A stretch of 13,766 bases of DNA from Alphaproteobacteria bacterium (GTDB lineage Bacteria > Pseudomonadota > Alphaproteobacteria > JAEULC01), in contig JADZDN010000436.1 in assembly GCA_020851015.1 (NCBI GenBank), positions 1-13,766 of the forward strand. Reading direction: 5' to 3'. Below are positions 1 through 6,269 of the stretch, one piece after another. The first letter of the stretch is position 1; every line of letters begins with the position of its first letter. A model generated the notes under the pieces. The model did not search any database, had not been told where the DNA came from, and worked only from the letters and a program-made list of their open reading frames with translations. A program made the translations under genes and the position numbers.

Positions 1-8
1 TCACTGAA

Positions 9-122
9 GGGAGGCGGCCCGCCTCCCTACCCCGCCCCCACAAGGGGGGAGGGGACTCGAATCGAGGATCGCATTCGCTTTTGCTCCCCCCCTCGATGGG
101 GGAGGGCGGGGTGGGGGTGCTT
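9..122. repeat. G/C-rich inverted repeats downstream of the C26 hydrolase gene
   Basis: Positions 9-17 and 19-27 form a perfect 9-bp hairpin with a single-base loop. Next to it are two strand-asymmetric blocks. A C-rich then G-rich run (about 22-56) is mirrored by a block at about 83-120, giving an imperfect palindrome centred near 71. Each block has the pattern of a pyrimidine run, a short spacer and a long G run broken by GCGGGGT. The same architecture (CCCCTCCCC, TTGCGGG, long G run) recurs at 3931-3967 and 4263-4299, so this looks like a dispersed intergenic repeat. It lies just past the stop codon of the minus-strand gene and could help end transcription, but there is no T-tract. Confidence 0.6.
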
Positions 123-141
123 CTTCGCGCGCGAGACGGGT

Positions 142-912
142 TCAGGCCCCGCGTCTGCCCGCCGAAAGCGCCGCGCCGAAGGCCTGGAACAGCGCGCGGT
201 TCACCTGGTTGGTCTGCGGATCGTACTCCGCGTGCCATTGCACCCCCAGCGCGAACCCGGGCGCGTCGGCGATGCGGATCGCCTCGATCGTGCCGTCCTC
301 GGCCATCCCCTCGACGACCACGCGCTCGCCCAGTTCCTGGATCCCCTGGCCGTGCAGCGAGTTCACGCGAATCGTCTCGCAGCCGAGGAGGCGGGCGAAC
401 GCGCCGCCCGGGACCAGGCGGACTTCGTGGCGATCCGCGAAGATGACGGCAGGGTCGGGGTGGATCTCGCCGTTCTCCAGCCGGGGCATGCGATGGTTCA
501 TGCGGCCGGGCAGCTCGCGGATCTCCGGATGCAGCGTGCCGCCGAAGGCGACGTTCATCTCCTGCAGGCCGCGGCAGATGCCGAACAGCGGCACGCCGCG
601 CGCGACGCAGGCCTCGGTCAGCGCCAGCGCCACGTCGTCGCGCGCCTCGTCATAGGGCTCGTGGGCGGGATGCGGATCGCACTTGAAATGCTTGGGGTGG
701 ACGTTGGCGCGCGCGCCGGTGAGCAGCACGCCGTCGACCGTATCCAGCAAGCTGCCGATGTCCGTGATGTCCGGCGCGCCCGCGAACATGATCGGCAGCG
801 CCCCGGCAACATCCGCCAGCGCGCGCAGATTGCGCTCGCCGGCGAGCTGCACGTTGAATCGGTTCTCCACGCGATACGCGTTGGCGATGACGCCGACGAC
901 CGGCTTTCTCAT
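142..912 (-). CDS. Peptidase C26 family gamma-glutamyl hydrolase (PuuD-like class I amidotransferase fold)
   Basis: The product has 256 residues, the usual size for this family. It carries a class I glutamine-amidotransferase fold. The nucleophile elbow is GICRGLQEMN, with Cys113. The His-Glu pair is in GVQWHAEYD (His227, Glu229); most relatives have Pro where this protein has Ala228. LTGARANVHP (about 65-73) and NSLHGQGI (about 184-191) are also typical. Family members hydrolyse gamma-glutamyl amides such as gamma-glutamyl-GABA in putrescine breakdown, in the cytosol. The exact substrate cannot be read here, and no other putrescine genes are nearby. I chose the ATG at 912 because the family begins with a MRKPVVGV-like strand. 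The frame stays open upstream to 1116, but that part overlaps the divergent helicase start and has no family character. Confidence 0.9.
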   Translation of the reverse strand: MRKPVVGVIANAYRVENRFNVQLAGERNLRALADVAGALPIMFAGAPDITDIGSLLDTVDGVLLTGARANVHPKHFKCDPHPAHEPYDEARDDVALALTEACVARGVPLFGICRGLQEMNVAFGGTLHPEIRELPGRMNHRMPRLENGEIHPDPAVIFADRHEVRLVPGGAFARLLGCETIRVNSLHGQGIQELGERVVVEGMAEDGTIEAIRIADAPGFALGVQWHAEYDPQTNQVNRALFQAFGAALSAGRRGA

Positions 913-936
913 TGCCCGGCTCTTACCTGCAATCCA

Positions 937-954
937 GCTAAATATTAGTTTAGC
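937..954. promoter_or_regulatory. Dyad in the divergent C26/uvrD intergenic region
   Basis: GCTAAA and TTTAGC are separated by six bases in an AT-rich island within GC-rich DNA, 25-42 bases upstream of the C26 start codon. Read on the minus strand, the centre contains TAATAT, a possible -10 element, but no convincing -35 is present. It may be a promoter/operator for the C26 gene. This rests on symmetry and composition only. Confidence 0.3.
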
Positions 955-1069
955 GGGGTCGGAATCATTGAAAAAGGGGCCGGTTTTCGCTGCCAGGCGC
1001 AGGAGGCTGGGGGCAGCCATTCGCGAAACGCTGGCCTTGCCGAGGCCTTCCCTCGACGCGATCCGCCGG

Positions 1070-1098
1070 ATGAAACGCCGCGCGAAATGGCCTATATC
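1070..1098 (+). promoter_or_regulatory. Possible promoter of uvrD giving a leaderless transcript
   Basis: ATGAAA at 1070-1075 (4 of 6 matches to the -35 consensus) and TATATC at 1093-1098 (4 of 6 to the -10) are separated by exactly 17 bases. Transcription would then start about 7 bases after the -10, at or next to the A of the ATG at 1105. Neither this ATG nor the one at 1087 has a Shine-Dalgarno sequence, which fits a leaderless message. Both hexamers are weak, so this is a hypothesis. Confidence 0.35.
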
Positions 1099-1104
1099 TC
1101 GCCC

Positions 1105-3369
1105 ATGACCGAACAAAGCGCGGCGAGGGCCGCGACACCTTCACCCCTGGCGCGCCATCTGAGCGGGCTTAACCCGGTGCAACTCCAGGCCGTCGAGGCG
1201 CTGGACGGGCCGGTGCTGGTGCTGGCCGGCGCCGGCACGGGCAAGACGCGCGTGCTGACCTCGCGGCTGGTGCACCTTCTGGCCACGGCGCGCGCCATGC
1301 CCTCGCAGATCCTGGCCGTCACCTTCACCAACAAGGCGGCCAGCGAGATGCGCCACCGGGTCGAGGCGATGCTGGGACGCCCGGTCGAGGGCTGGTGGCT
1401 GGGCACGTTCCATTCGATCGGCACGCGCATCCTGCGCCGCCATGCCGAGCTGGCGGGCCTGCGCACCAACTTCACGATCCTCGATGCGGACGACCAGGTG
1501 CGGCTGTTGAAGCAGATCATGACGGCCGAGCATATCGACGACAAGAAATGGCCGGCGCGCGTGCTGATGGGCGTGATCCAGCGCTGGAAGGACCGCGGCC
1601 TCTTGCCCGAGCAGGTGACGGCGGGCGAGGACAGCGAGGTAGCCAATGGCGGTGCGCTCAACATCTACCGCCAGTACCAGGACCGCCTGCGCACGCTCAA
1701 CGCGGTGGATTTCGGCGACCTGCTGCTGCTGAACCTGGCGCTGTTCAAGGCGCGGCCCGACGTGCTCGAGGATTACCAGCGCCGCTTCCGCTACATCCTG
1801 GTGGACGAGTACCAGGACACCAACGTCTCGCAGTACCTGTGGCTGCGGCTGCTGGCGCAGGGGCACCGCAACATCTGCTGCGTGGGCGACGACGACCAGT
1901 CGATCTACGGCTGGCGCGGCGCCGAGGTCGGCAACATCCTGAAGTTCGAGCAGGACTTCCCTGGCGCCAAGGTCATCCGGCTGGAGCAGAACTACCGTTC
2001 GACCGCGCGCATCCTGGCCGCCGCCTCGGGGCTCATCGCGCACAACCAGGAGCGGCTCGGCAAGACCTTGTGGACCGAAACGCGCGACGTCGAGCCGGGA
2101 GAGAAGCTCCGCCTGCGCTCGGTCTGGGACGGCGAGGACGAGGCCCGCTTCGTGGGCGAGGAGATCGAGGCGCTGCAGCGCCGCAAGGAACCCCTCTCGC
2201 AGATCGCCATCCTGGTCCGCGCGGGCTTCCAGACCCGCGAGTTCGAAGAGCGGCTGATGACGCTCGGCGTGCCCTATCGCGTCATCGGCGGCCCGCGCTT
2301 CTACGAGCGCCAGGAGATCCGCGACGCGATGGCGTATCTGCGCGTGATCAACCAGCCCGACGACGACCTTGCCTTCGAGCGTATCGTCAACCTGCCGCGA
2401 CGCGGGATCGGCGACACCACGCTGCGGGCCGCCCACGCGCTCGCCCGCGCCAAGGGCGTGTCGCTGACGACGGCGTGCCGCGAACTGGCCCAGACCGACG
2501 AGCTGAAACCCGCGGGACGCCGCGCGCTGACGGGTTTTCTCAACGACCTCGACCGCTGGCGCGCCTTGGTCGACCGCACGCCGCATGCCGAGCTTGCGGA
2601 GATGGTGCTGGAGGAATCGGGCTATGTCGCGATGTGGCGCGACAGCAAGGCGGCCGAGGCGCCGGGGCGGCTCGACAACCTGAAGGAGCTGATCCCCGCC
2701 ATGGGCGAGTTCGAATCGCTCAACGGGTTTCTCGAGCATGTCAGCCTGGTGATGGAGGCGACGACCGAGTCGCAGGGCGACATGGTCAGCATCATGACGC
2801 TGCACGCCGCAAAGGGGCTGGAGTTCGACACGGTGTTCCTGCCGGGCTGGGAGGAGGAGCTGTTTCCCAACCGCCGCACGCTGGACGAGGGCGGCGCCAA
2901 GGCGCTGGAGGAGGAGCGCCGGCTTGCCTATGTGGGACTCACGCGCGCGCGCAAGCGGGTGATCATCAGCCATGCCCAGCACCGCCGCGTCTTCAATGCA
3001 TGGGTCGCCTGCCTGCCGTCGCGCTTCATCGACGAATTGCCGGCGGCGGAAGTCGAGCTGGACAGCGGGCCGGGCGTCGCCCTGCGCCGCGACCCGGCGC
3101 TGGAGAGCGCGTCGAGCTGGAGCGCCGTGCCCCGCTGGCAGCAGGGGCGCGGCTTCGGCGGCCGGTCGAACCCGCTCTTGATCGAAGGGACGGCGCGCGA
3201 GGTCGATGCCGTCCCGACCGCGCGCTTCGCGTCGGGCGCGCGCGTGTTCCACCAGAAGTTCGGCTACGGCACGGTGGCGGGGGTGGACGGCGACAAGCTG
3301 GACATCGAGTTCGACAAGGCGGGCCGCAAGAAGGTGATGGACAGCTTTGTCCAGCGCGCGACGGCGTAG
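1105..3369 (+). CDS. uvrD: UvrD/PcrA-type superfamily 1A DNA helicase
   Basis: This 754-residue protein is a 3'-5' DNA helicase of the UvrD/PcrA class, used in nucleotide-excision and mismatch repair and in clearing replication conflicts. All SF1A motifs are present. They are the Q motif LNPVQLQAVEA (about 22-32), Walker A GAGTGKT (42-48), TFTNKAA (Ia), GTFHSIG (Ib), DEYQDTN (234-240), GDDDQSIYGWRGA (261-273), QNYRST (295-300), TLHAAKGLEFD (V, about 563-573) and RRLAYVGLTRARKR (VI, about 605-618). The last roughly 45 residues (VFHQKFGYGTV and following) form the Tudor-like PcrA/UvrD C-terminal domain that binds RNA polymerase. An in-frame ATG at 1087 would add six residues; I prefer 1105 because the promoter-like spacing places the transcript start there and neither ATG has an SD. 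The stop lies 3 bases from the convergent antitoxin stop, with no terminator between. Confidence 0.95.
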   Translation: MTEQSAARAATPSPLARHLSGLNPVQLQAVEALDGPVLVLAGAGTGKTRVLTSRLVHLLATARAMPSQILAVTFTNKAASEMRHRVEAMLGRPVEGWWLGTFHSIGTRILRRHAELAGLRTNFTILDADDQVRLLKQIMTAEHIDDKKWPARVLMGVIQRWKDRGLLPEQVTAGEDSEVANGGALNIYRQYQDRLRTLNAVDFGDLLLLNLALFKARPDVLEDYQRRFRYILVDEYQDTNVSQYLWLRLLAQGHRNICCVGDDDQSIYGWRGAEVGNILKFEQDFPGAKVIRLEQNYRSTARILAAASGLIAHNQERLGKTLWTETRDVEPGEKLRLRSVWDGEDEARFVGEEIEALQRRKEPLSQIAILVRAGFQTREFEERLMTLGVPYRVIGGPRFYERQEIRDAMAYLRVINQPDDDLAFERIVNLPRRGIGDTTLRAAHALARAKGVSLTTACRELAQTDELKPAGRRALTGFLNDLDRWRALVDRTPHAELAEMVLEESGYVAMWRDSKAAEAPGRLDNLKELIPAMGEFESLNGFLEHVSLVMEATTESQGDMVSIMTLHAAKGLEFDTVFLPGWEEELFPNRRTLDEGGAKALEEERRLAYVGLTRARKRVIISHAQHRRVFNAWVACLPSRFIDELPAAEVELDSGPGVALRRDPALESASSWSAVPRWQQGRGFGGRSNPLLIEGTAREVDAVPTARFASGARVFHQKFGYGTVAGVDGDKLDIEFDKAGRKKVMDSFVQRATA

Positions 3370-3372
3370 GGC

Positions 3373-3597
3373 CTATTGGTCCCAGGCTGCTAACTCAGAC
3401 TCATCCAGCGGTTCGAAGAACGCGCGGGTAAGTTGCCCCTTGGCAAGGCCGGCGCGAGGGGGCACGGCGGCGGGATAGGCGACGAGGCGAACGACAGGTT
3501 GCCCTGCCTTCATGATCACAACCTCCTCACCAGACAAAGCCATCCTGATCAATCGGGAGAGTTGGTTCCGGGCCAGATGGGCATTGATCTTGACCAA
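3373..3597 (-). CDS. Orphan Phd/YefM-family antitoxin
   Basis: This 74-residue protein has the Phd/YefM antitoxin fold: an N-terminal DNA-binding and dimerisation part (VKINAHLARNQLSRLIRMAL, then GEEVVIMKAGQPVVRLVAY) and a short acidic tail FFEPLDESELAAWDQ that would normally wrap the toxin. The tail resembles antitoxins paired with PIN-domain (VapC-like) toxins. The first codon is TTG at 3597, with a GAGA-type SD about 8 bases upstream; the nearby ATG is out of frame. In this family the toxin normally follows the antitoxin directly. Here the stop is 3 bases from the end of convergent uvrD, so no toxin can follow, and none lies upstream within 1 kb. It may be a remnant of a lost module, an anti-addiction antitoxin, or a stand-alone regulator. 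The fold call is firm; the function in isolation is unknown. Confidence 0.8.
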   Translation of the reverse strand: MVKINAHLARNQLSRLIRMALSGEEVVIMKAGQPVVRLVAYPAAVPPRAGLAKGQLTRAFFEPLDESELAAWDQ

Positions 3598-3740
3598 CGA
3601 TCTTCTCGCATGGCTGCGATTCTCGGCCGAACTGGATCAGATGATATACGATTGCCCATCGATGAGGACTGCCATCACATGCCCGATTCACGGCTATCCG
3701 ACTGGACGCGGGGAGACGTGTTCCGCGAACCCTAGTGCGT

Positions 3741-3823
3741 CATGGCCGGGCCGGCGCGAAGCGCCGAGACCCGGCCATCCACGCCGAGTTTCATGCGAGC
3801 GCAAGCAAGGCGTGGATGGCCGG
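3741..3823. repeat. REP-like hairpin pair with ATGGCCGG modules
   Basis: ATGGCCGGG (3742-3750) pairs with CCCGGCCAT (3770-3778); inside it GGCGC-GAA-GCGCC forms an inner stem. The right arm is reused in a second hairpin: CCGGCCATCCACGCC (3771-3785) is a perfect 15-bp reverse complement of 3809-3823, with a 23-base loop. The two hairpins are mutually exclusive. The flanks CGTC-ATGGCCGG and CCGGCCAT-CCACG resemble extragenic palindromes abundant in alphaproteobacterial genomes (recalled, not searched). Such units can act as transcript-end stabilisers or attenuators. Confidence 0.7.
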
Positions 3824-3930
3824 CTCGGAGGCCACGGCTGTCCGGCTGAGCACTTGACGAATTGCACGAGAGCCAGCGCCGATCGGGCGTTTGATGGGTT
3901 TCGCGCAGGCCGGGACACCTTTTTCCAGTC

Positions 3931-3967
3931 CCCCCTCCCCTTGCGGGAGGGGGTTAGGGGGAGGGGG
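3931..3967 (+). repeat. CCCCTCCCC-TTGCGGG-G-run box, left copy
   Basis: A pyrimidine run, TTGCGGGAGG and a long G run containing GGTTAGGGG form a local hairpin (CCCCCTCCCC against GGGAGGGGG). The reverse-complement partner is at 4263-4299, and a related pair lies at 22-120. It looks like a dispersed G/C-rich intergenic repeat. Confidence 0.65.
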
Positions 3968-4018
3968 CGTCGCGTTTCCGCGCGATCGGCCGCGCGGCGT
4001 GGATCGAGCGGAACGCGA

Positions 4019-4050
4019 GGAAACCACCAAGGCACCAGGACACCAAGGAA
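4019..4050 (+). repeat. ACCACCAAGGCACCA short-period repeat
   Basis: GGAAACCACCAAGGCACCAG is followed by GACACCAAGGAAG, so CACCAAGG-like units recur about every 8-9 bases. The reverse complement CTTGGTGCCTTGGTGGTTTCC occurs at 4184-4204 in the other arm of the palindrome. From memory, this CACCAAGG motif is widespread in intergenic regions of unrelated GC-rich bacteria. Its role is unknown. Confidence 0.55.
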
Positions 4051-4262
4051 GGGAAAAGGGACTCGCCGTCAGGACGTCGCGGACACCACGTCGGAACGGG
4101 CGCGCGGCCAAGCGCCGCGCAAAAATCCCTCTCGCTCTGTCTGGCGCCGTGTCCGTGATGTCGTGGCGGATCAATCCGTCTTTCTTGGTGCCTTGGTGGT
4201 TTCCAAGGGTTCTGAACGCGTGCGGCGCACGGGCGCATCGCGAGGACGCGCGCCCTCGCGTA

Positions 4263-4299
4263 CCCCTCCCCCCAACCCCCTCCCGCAAGGGGAGGGGGG
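4263..4299 (-). repeat. CCCCTCCCC-TTGCGGG-G-run box, right copy (inverted)
   Basis: Read on the minus strand this matches the box at 3931-3967 almost base for base: CCCCTCCCCTTGCGGGAGGG, then GGTTGGGGG in place of GGTTAGGGG. It is the best-conserved part of the two arms of the large palindrome. Confidence 0.65.
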
Positions 4300-4509
4300 C
4301 CCCAAGGTTTGCGTCCCGGCATCGCGCGCATTGAATCAAATGCCCAATCGACGTCGGCTTCCGTGCAGGTCGTCAACCATTCCACCGGACAGCCGTGGAT
4401 CAAGTCGGGCCATGACGTTTGGGGAGACTGCGATATCGAGTCCAAGTCGCCGCTGTGTGTTCAAGACCCGGGTCAGATTTAGCTTGTGCGATCCAAACCT
4501 CGCGATCAA

Positions 4510-4543
4510 CCGGACAGCCTTGGCTCGGAGGCCGGCCATGACG
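4510..4543 (-). repeat. Additional copy of the palindrome end module
   Basis: On the plus strand, CCGGACAGCCTTGGCTCGGAG followed by GCCGGCCATGACG parallels 4385-4417 (CCGGACAGCCGTGG...GGGCCATGACG) in the same orientation. It also mirrors 3816-3845 at the left end. The unit thus occurs three times, with a unique 90-base stretch between the second and third copies. It lies 65 bases upstream of prmA. Confidence 0.6.
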
Positions 4544-4607
4544 AGAGTGAAGGCGTTGATTGCGCGCGCTAAATGTCTAGCTCAGCCTCGGGACATACCG
4601 CAATCCG

Positions 4608-5519
4608 ATGGTTGGCGATGACCTGAGCAACTCGATGGTGGTGATTCGCCTCAATGTCCCGGCCGCCGCCGCGCAGGCTTTCGCCGAGGCGCTGGAGAAC
4701 TTTGCCGAGGCCGTGTCGGCCTTTGAACTGGCGCCGGGCGGGGAGTGGAAAATCGAGGGGATCGGGCCCGAGCCCGACCGGGGACAACTGGCGATGTCGC
4801 TGGCGCTGGCCGCCGCCGCCGCCGGGATCGCCGAGCCGCCCGTGACGGTCGAGGCGCTGCCGGAGGTCAACTGGCTGGCCGAGAACCGGCGCAGCTTCAC
4901 GCCGCTTTCCGCGGGCCGTTTCCTGGTGCATCCCTCGCATGACCGGCCGCTGGCGCCGGGGCGGATCGCGCTGTGCATCGACGCCGGCGAGGCGTTCGGG
5001 TCGGGCGAGCACGAGACGACGCGCGGCTGCCTGCTCGCGATCGACGCGCTGGGCAGGCGCTGGCCGCGCGGGCGCGGGGTTGCCCGGCGCGGGCGCGCGG
5101 GCCGGGCCCTCGACATGGGCTGCGGCACGGGGATCCTGTCGCTGGCGATGGCGCTGCTGTGGCGATCGCCGGTGCTCGGCATCGACCTGGCGCCCGAGGC
5201 GGTGCGGGTGGCGCGCGCGAATGCCGGCATAAACCAGGCCGCGGTGCTGATGCGCGCGGTCCATGCGGACGGTTTCCGCGCGCGACTGCTGCGGGGGCGC
5301 CGGTTCGATCTGGTCGCCGCCAATATCCTGCAGCGTCCGCTGGTGGCGATGGCGCCGGCGCTGGCGCGGCATCTGCGGCGCGGCGGGCGAGCGATCCTGT
5401 CGGGTTTCTACAGCGACCAGGCCCAGGCCGTCATCGCCGCGCAGCGCGCGCAGGGCCTGGCGCCGGAGCGGCGCATCGTCGTGGGCGCGTGGTGCACCGT
5501 GGTCATGCGGCGGAAATAG
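4608..5519 (+). CDS. prmA: Ribosomal protein L11 methyltransferase
   Basis: This 303-residue cytosolic enzyme transfers methyl groups from S-adenosylmethionine to ribosomal protein L11. A substrate-recognition part (about 1-110) precedes a class I methyltransferase domain. The family signature reads DAGEAFGSGEHETTRGCL (125-142). SAM-binding motif I is LDMGCGTGILSLA (168-180), followed by GIDLAPEAV (191-199) and ANILQRPL (238-245), the last replacing the usual NPPY-type motif as in other PrmA. An arginine-rich stretch (about 150-167) sits just before motif I and is longer than I would expect. The ATG at 4608 has no clear SD. An in-frame ATG at 4635 (VVIRLNVP follows) is equally possible and begins nearer the conserved part. 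The gene appears to stand alone, with repeats upstream and a hairpin downstream. Confidence 0.9.
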   Translation: MVGDDLSNSMVVIRLNVPAAAAQAFAEALENFAEAVSAFELAPGGEWKIEGIGPEPDRGQLAMSLALAAAAAGIAEPPVTVEALPEVNWLAENRRSFTPLSAGRFLVHPSHDRPLAPGRIALCIDAGEAFGSGEHETTRGCLLAIDALGRRWPRGRGVARRGRAGRALDMGCGTGILSLAMALLWRSPVLGIDLAPEAVRVARANAGINQAAVLMRAVHADGFRARLLRGRRFDLVAANILQRPLVAMAPALARHLRRGGRAILSGFYSDQAQAVIAAQRAQGLAPERRIVVGAWCTVVMRRK

Positions 5520-5554
5520 CCGGGCGGCCCAGGAGAGGCGGCCGGGAGATGGGG

Positions 5555-5593
5555 CCGGCGACCCTCCCAATGCAGGGTCGAGAGGGTCGCCGG
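5555..5593. terminator. Hairpin between convergent prmA and the DUF1127 gene
   Basis: CCGGCGACCCTC (5555-5566) is perfectly complementary to GAGGGTCGCCGG (5582-5593), a 12-bp GC-rich stem with a 15-base loop. An alternative inner pairing (GACCCT with AGGGTC) is possible. It starts 35 bases after the prmA stop and ends 50 bases from the convergent gene's stop, so it could serve both strands. No U-tract follows on either side, so intrinsic termination is uncertain. Confidence 0.6.
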
Positions 5594-5643
5594 AACCGCG
5601 CCACCCGGGGGAGTGGGCGGCGCGGAGGGGTAGCGGAAAGGCT

Positions 5644-6258
5644 TTAGTCGGCTGCGTCGGTGACCACCGCGACCTGCGGCCGCGCGCGGTTGCTGTTGGC
5701 CGGGGCGGGCACGTCGATCCAGCCCAACGCCAGGCCGACCGGCACGGGCGCGCCCGTCGCGGCGAGCCTGCCTTCGGACACGGCGCGGGCGATGCCGTCG
5801 ATCTGGCCGCGCTCGATGCCGATGTCGCGCAGCATCGCGCCGTCCAGCGCCGACAGCTCGCGGCGGGTGCGGGCGCGCATGCGCCAGCGGACCAGCGGCT
5901 CGACGAGCTGCTCGCGGGCGAACGACGCCAGCGTACCCCGGTGCTTGGGTTCCGTCGTCCCCGCGGCGCACAATGCCAGCGTGCGGACCTGGTCGCGCGT
6001 GATGCCGATATCGGCCAGCATGCGGTCGTCCAGGGCTTCCAGCTCCTTCAGCGCGACGCGCGCCGTCTTCCACTTGCGGTAGCGTATCACCGGCGCGGCG
6101 ATCAGATCGGCGATCGCCTCGCCGATCACGACGGCGCGCATCGTGTTCGCCTTTGCGATCAGGGCATGGACATCTTCCGGCACCGCCGGTCCGCGATAGG
6201 CGGCGCCGGCACCGGGGGAATTCTTGCGGACGGAGGTGAAGTGGGTTCCGTCGTACAT
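5644..6258 (-). CDS. Protein with two tandem DUF1127 (YjiS-like) domains
   Basis: The 204-residue product contains two copies of the small arginine-rich DUF1127 motif. LEALDDRMLADIGITRDQV is at 73-91, preceded by basic YRKWKTARVALKE; LSALDGAMLRDIGIERGQI is at 135-153, preceded by RWRMRARTRREL. DUF1127 proteins are usually about 45-100 residues with one domain. Studied single-domain members in Agrobacterium and Rhodobacter have been linked to RNA binding and to phosphate or carbon regulation, so a regulatory, nucleic-acid or partner-binding role is an inference. The N-terminal 55 residues and the Pro/Ala-rich C-terminal 45 match nothing I know. I chose the ATG at 6258 because AAGGA lies 8 bases upstream; an ATG at 6267 abuts that SD, and longer starts have none. 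No membrane segment or signal peptide is evident. Confidence 0.8.
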   Translation of the reverse strand: MYDGTHFTSVRKNSPGAGAAYRGPAVPEDVHALIAKANTMRAVVIGEAIADLIAAPVIRYRKWKTARVALKELEALDDRMLADIGITRDQVRTLALCAAGTTEPKHRGTLASFAREQLVEPLVRWRMRARTRRELSALDGAMLRDIGIERGQIDGIARAVSEGRLAATGAPVPVGLALGWIDVPAPANSNRARPQVAVVTDAAD

Positions 6259-6269
6259 GATACACATCC

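Larger units (their letters stand above)
3813..4416. repeat. Large (about 600 bp) imperfect palindrome
   Basis: Blocks in the left arm recur as reverse complements in the right arm, all about one centre near 4111-4118. They are ATGGCC at 3816 and 4413; CCACGGCTGTCCGG at 3832-3845 and 4385-4398; the TTGACGA...TGCACG segment; the pyrimidine/purine box at 3931-3967 and 4263-4299; GGAAACCACCAAGGCACCA at 4019-4037 with its mate ending at 4204; and a GACGTCGCGGACAC-like segment at 4073-4086 and 4149-4162. Over 75 aligned bases next to CCACGGCTG I count 54 identities with no gap. The element has no transposase. It may be an inverted duplication of a composite repeat or a MITE-like element. Confidence 0.75.
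3598..4607. other. Repeat-filled 1-kb intergenic region between orphan antitoxin and prmA
   Basis: I find no credible gene here. Open frames on both strands lack family motifs and run through inverted repeats. The first part (3598-3740) is unique sequence upstream of the antitoxin. On the minus strand it holds TATCAT near 3640-3650 as a possible -10, but no good -35. From 3741 to 3823 are REP-like hairpins, from about 3813 to 4416 a large imperfect palindrome, and at 4510-4543 a further copy of the palindrome end module. The last 60 bases before prmA hold TTGATT (4556-4561) and TAGCTC (4578-4583) with a 16-base gap, a weak promoter candidate. Confidence 0.7.

Noticed and set aside
913..1116. 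Extension of the C26 hydrolase to a start at 1116 (324 residues)
   Set aside because: The extra 68 residues have no family similarity, overlap the divergent helicase start, and the family N terminus begins at MRKPVVGV (912).
1141..3252. A 703-codon open frame on the minus strand, and a 678-codon plus frame, within uvrD
   Set aside because: Both are shadows of a complete helicase. They show no motif and no plausible start.
3829..4398. The two palindrome arms both encode HGCP.E.LT.CT..A-like peptides, suggesting copies of a decayed gene
   Set aside because: In 25 aligned codons the 21 differences fall about equally at codon positions 1, 2 and 3 (6, 7 and 8). This is not the pattern of protein-level selection, so it is better explained as a DNA repeat.
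3813..4416. Insertion sequence
   Set aside because: No transposase frame, no DDE or tyrosine motif, and I could not identify target-site duplications at the ends.
3741..4543. CRISPR array
   Set aside because: The repeats are inverted and irregularly spaced, there are no uniform spacers, and no cas genes are nearby.
3512..4621. A 369-codon open frame running through the repeat region on the plus strand
   Set aside because: It crosses the orphan antitoxin gene and both arms of the palindrome, has no SD or family motif, and its translation is repeat-derived.
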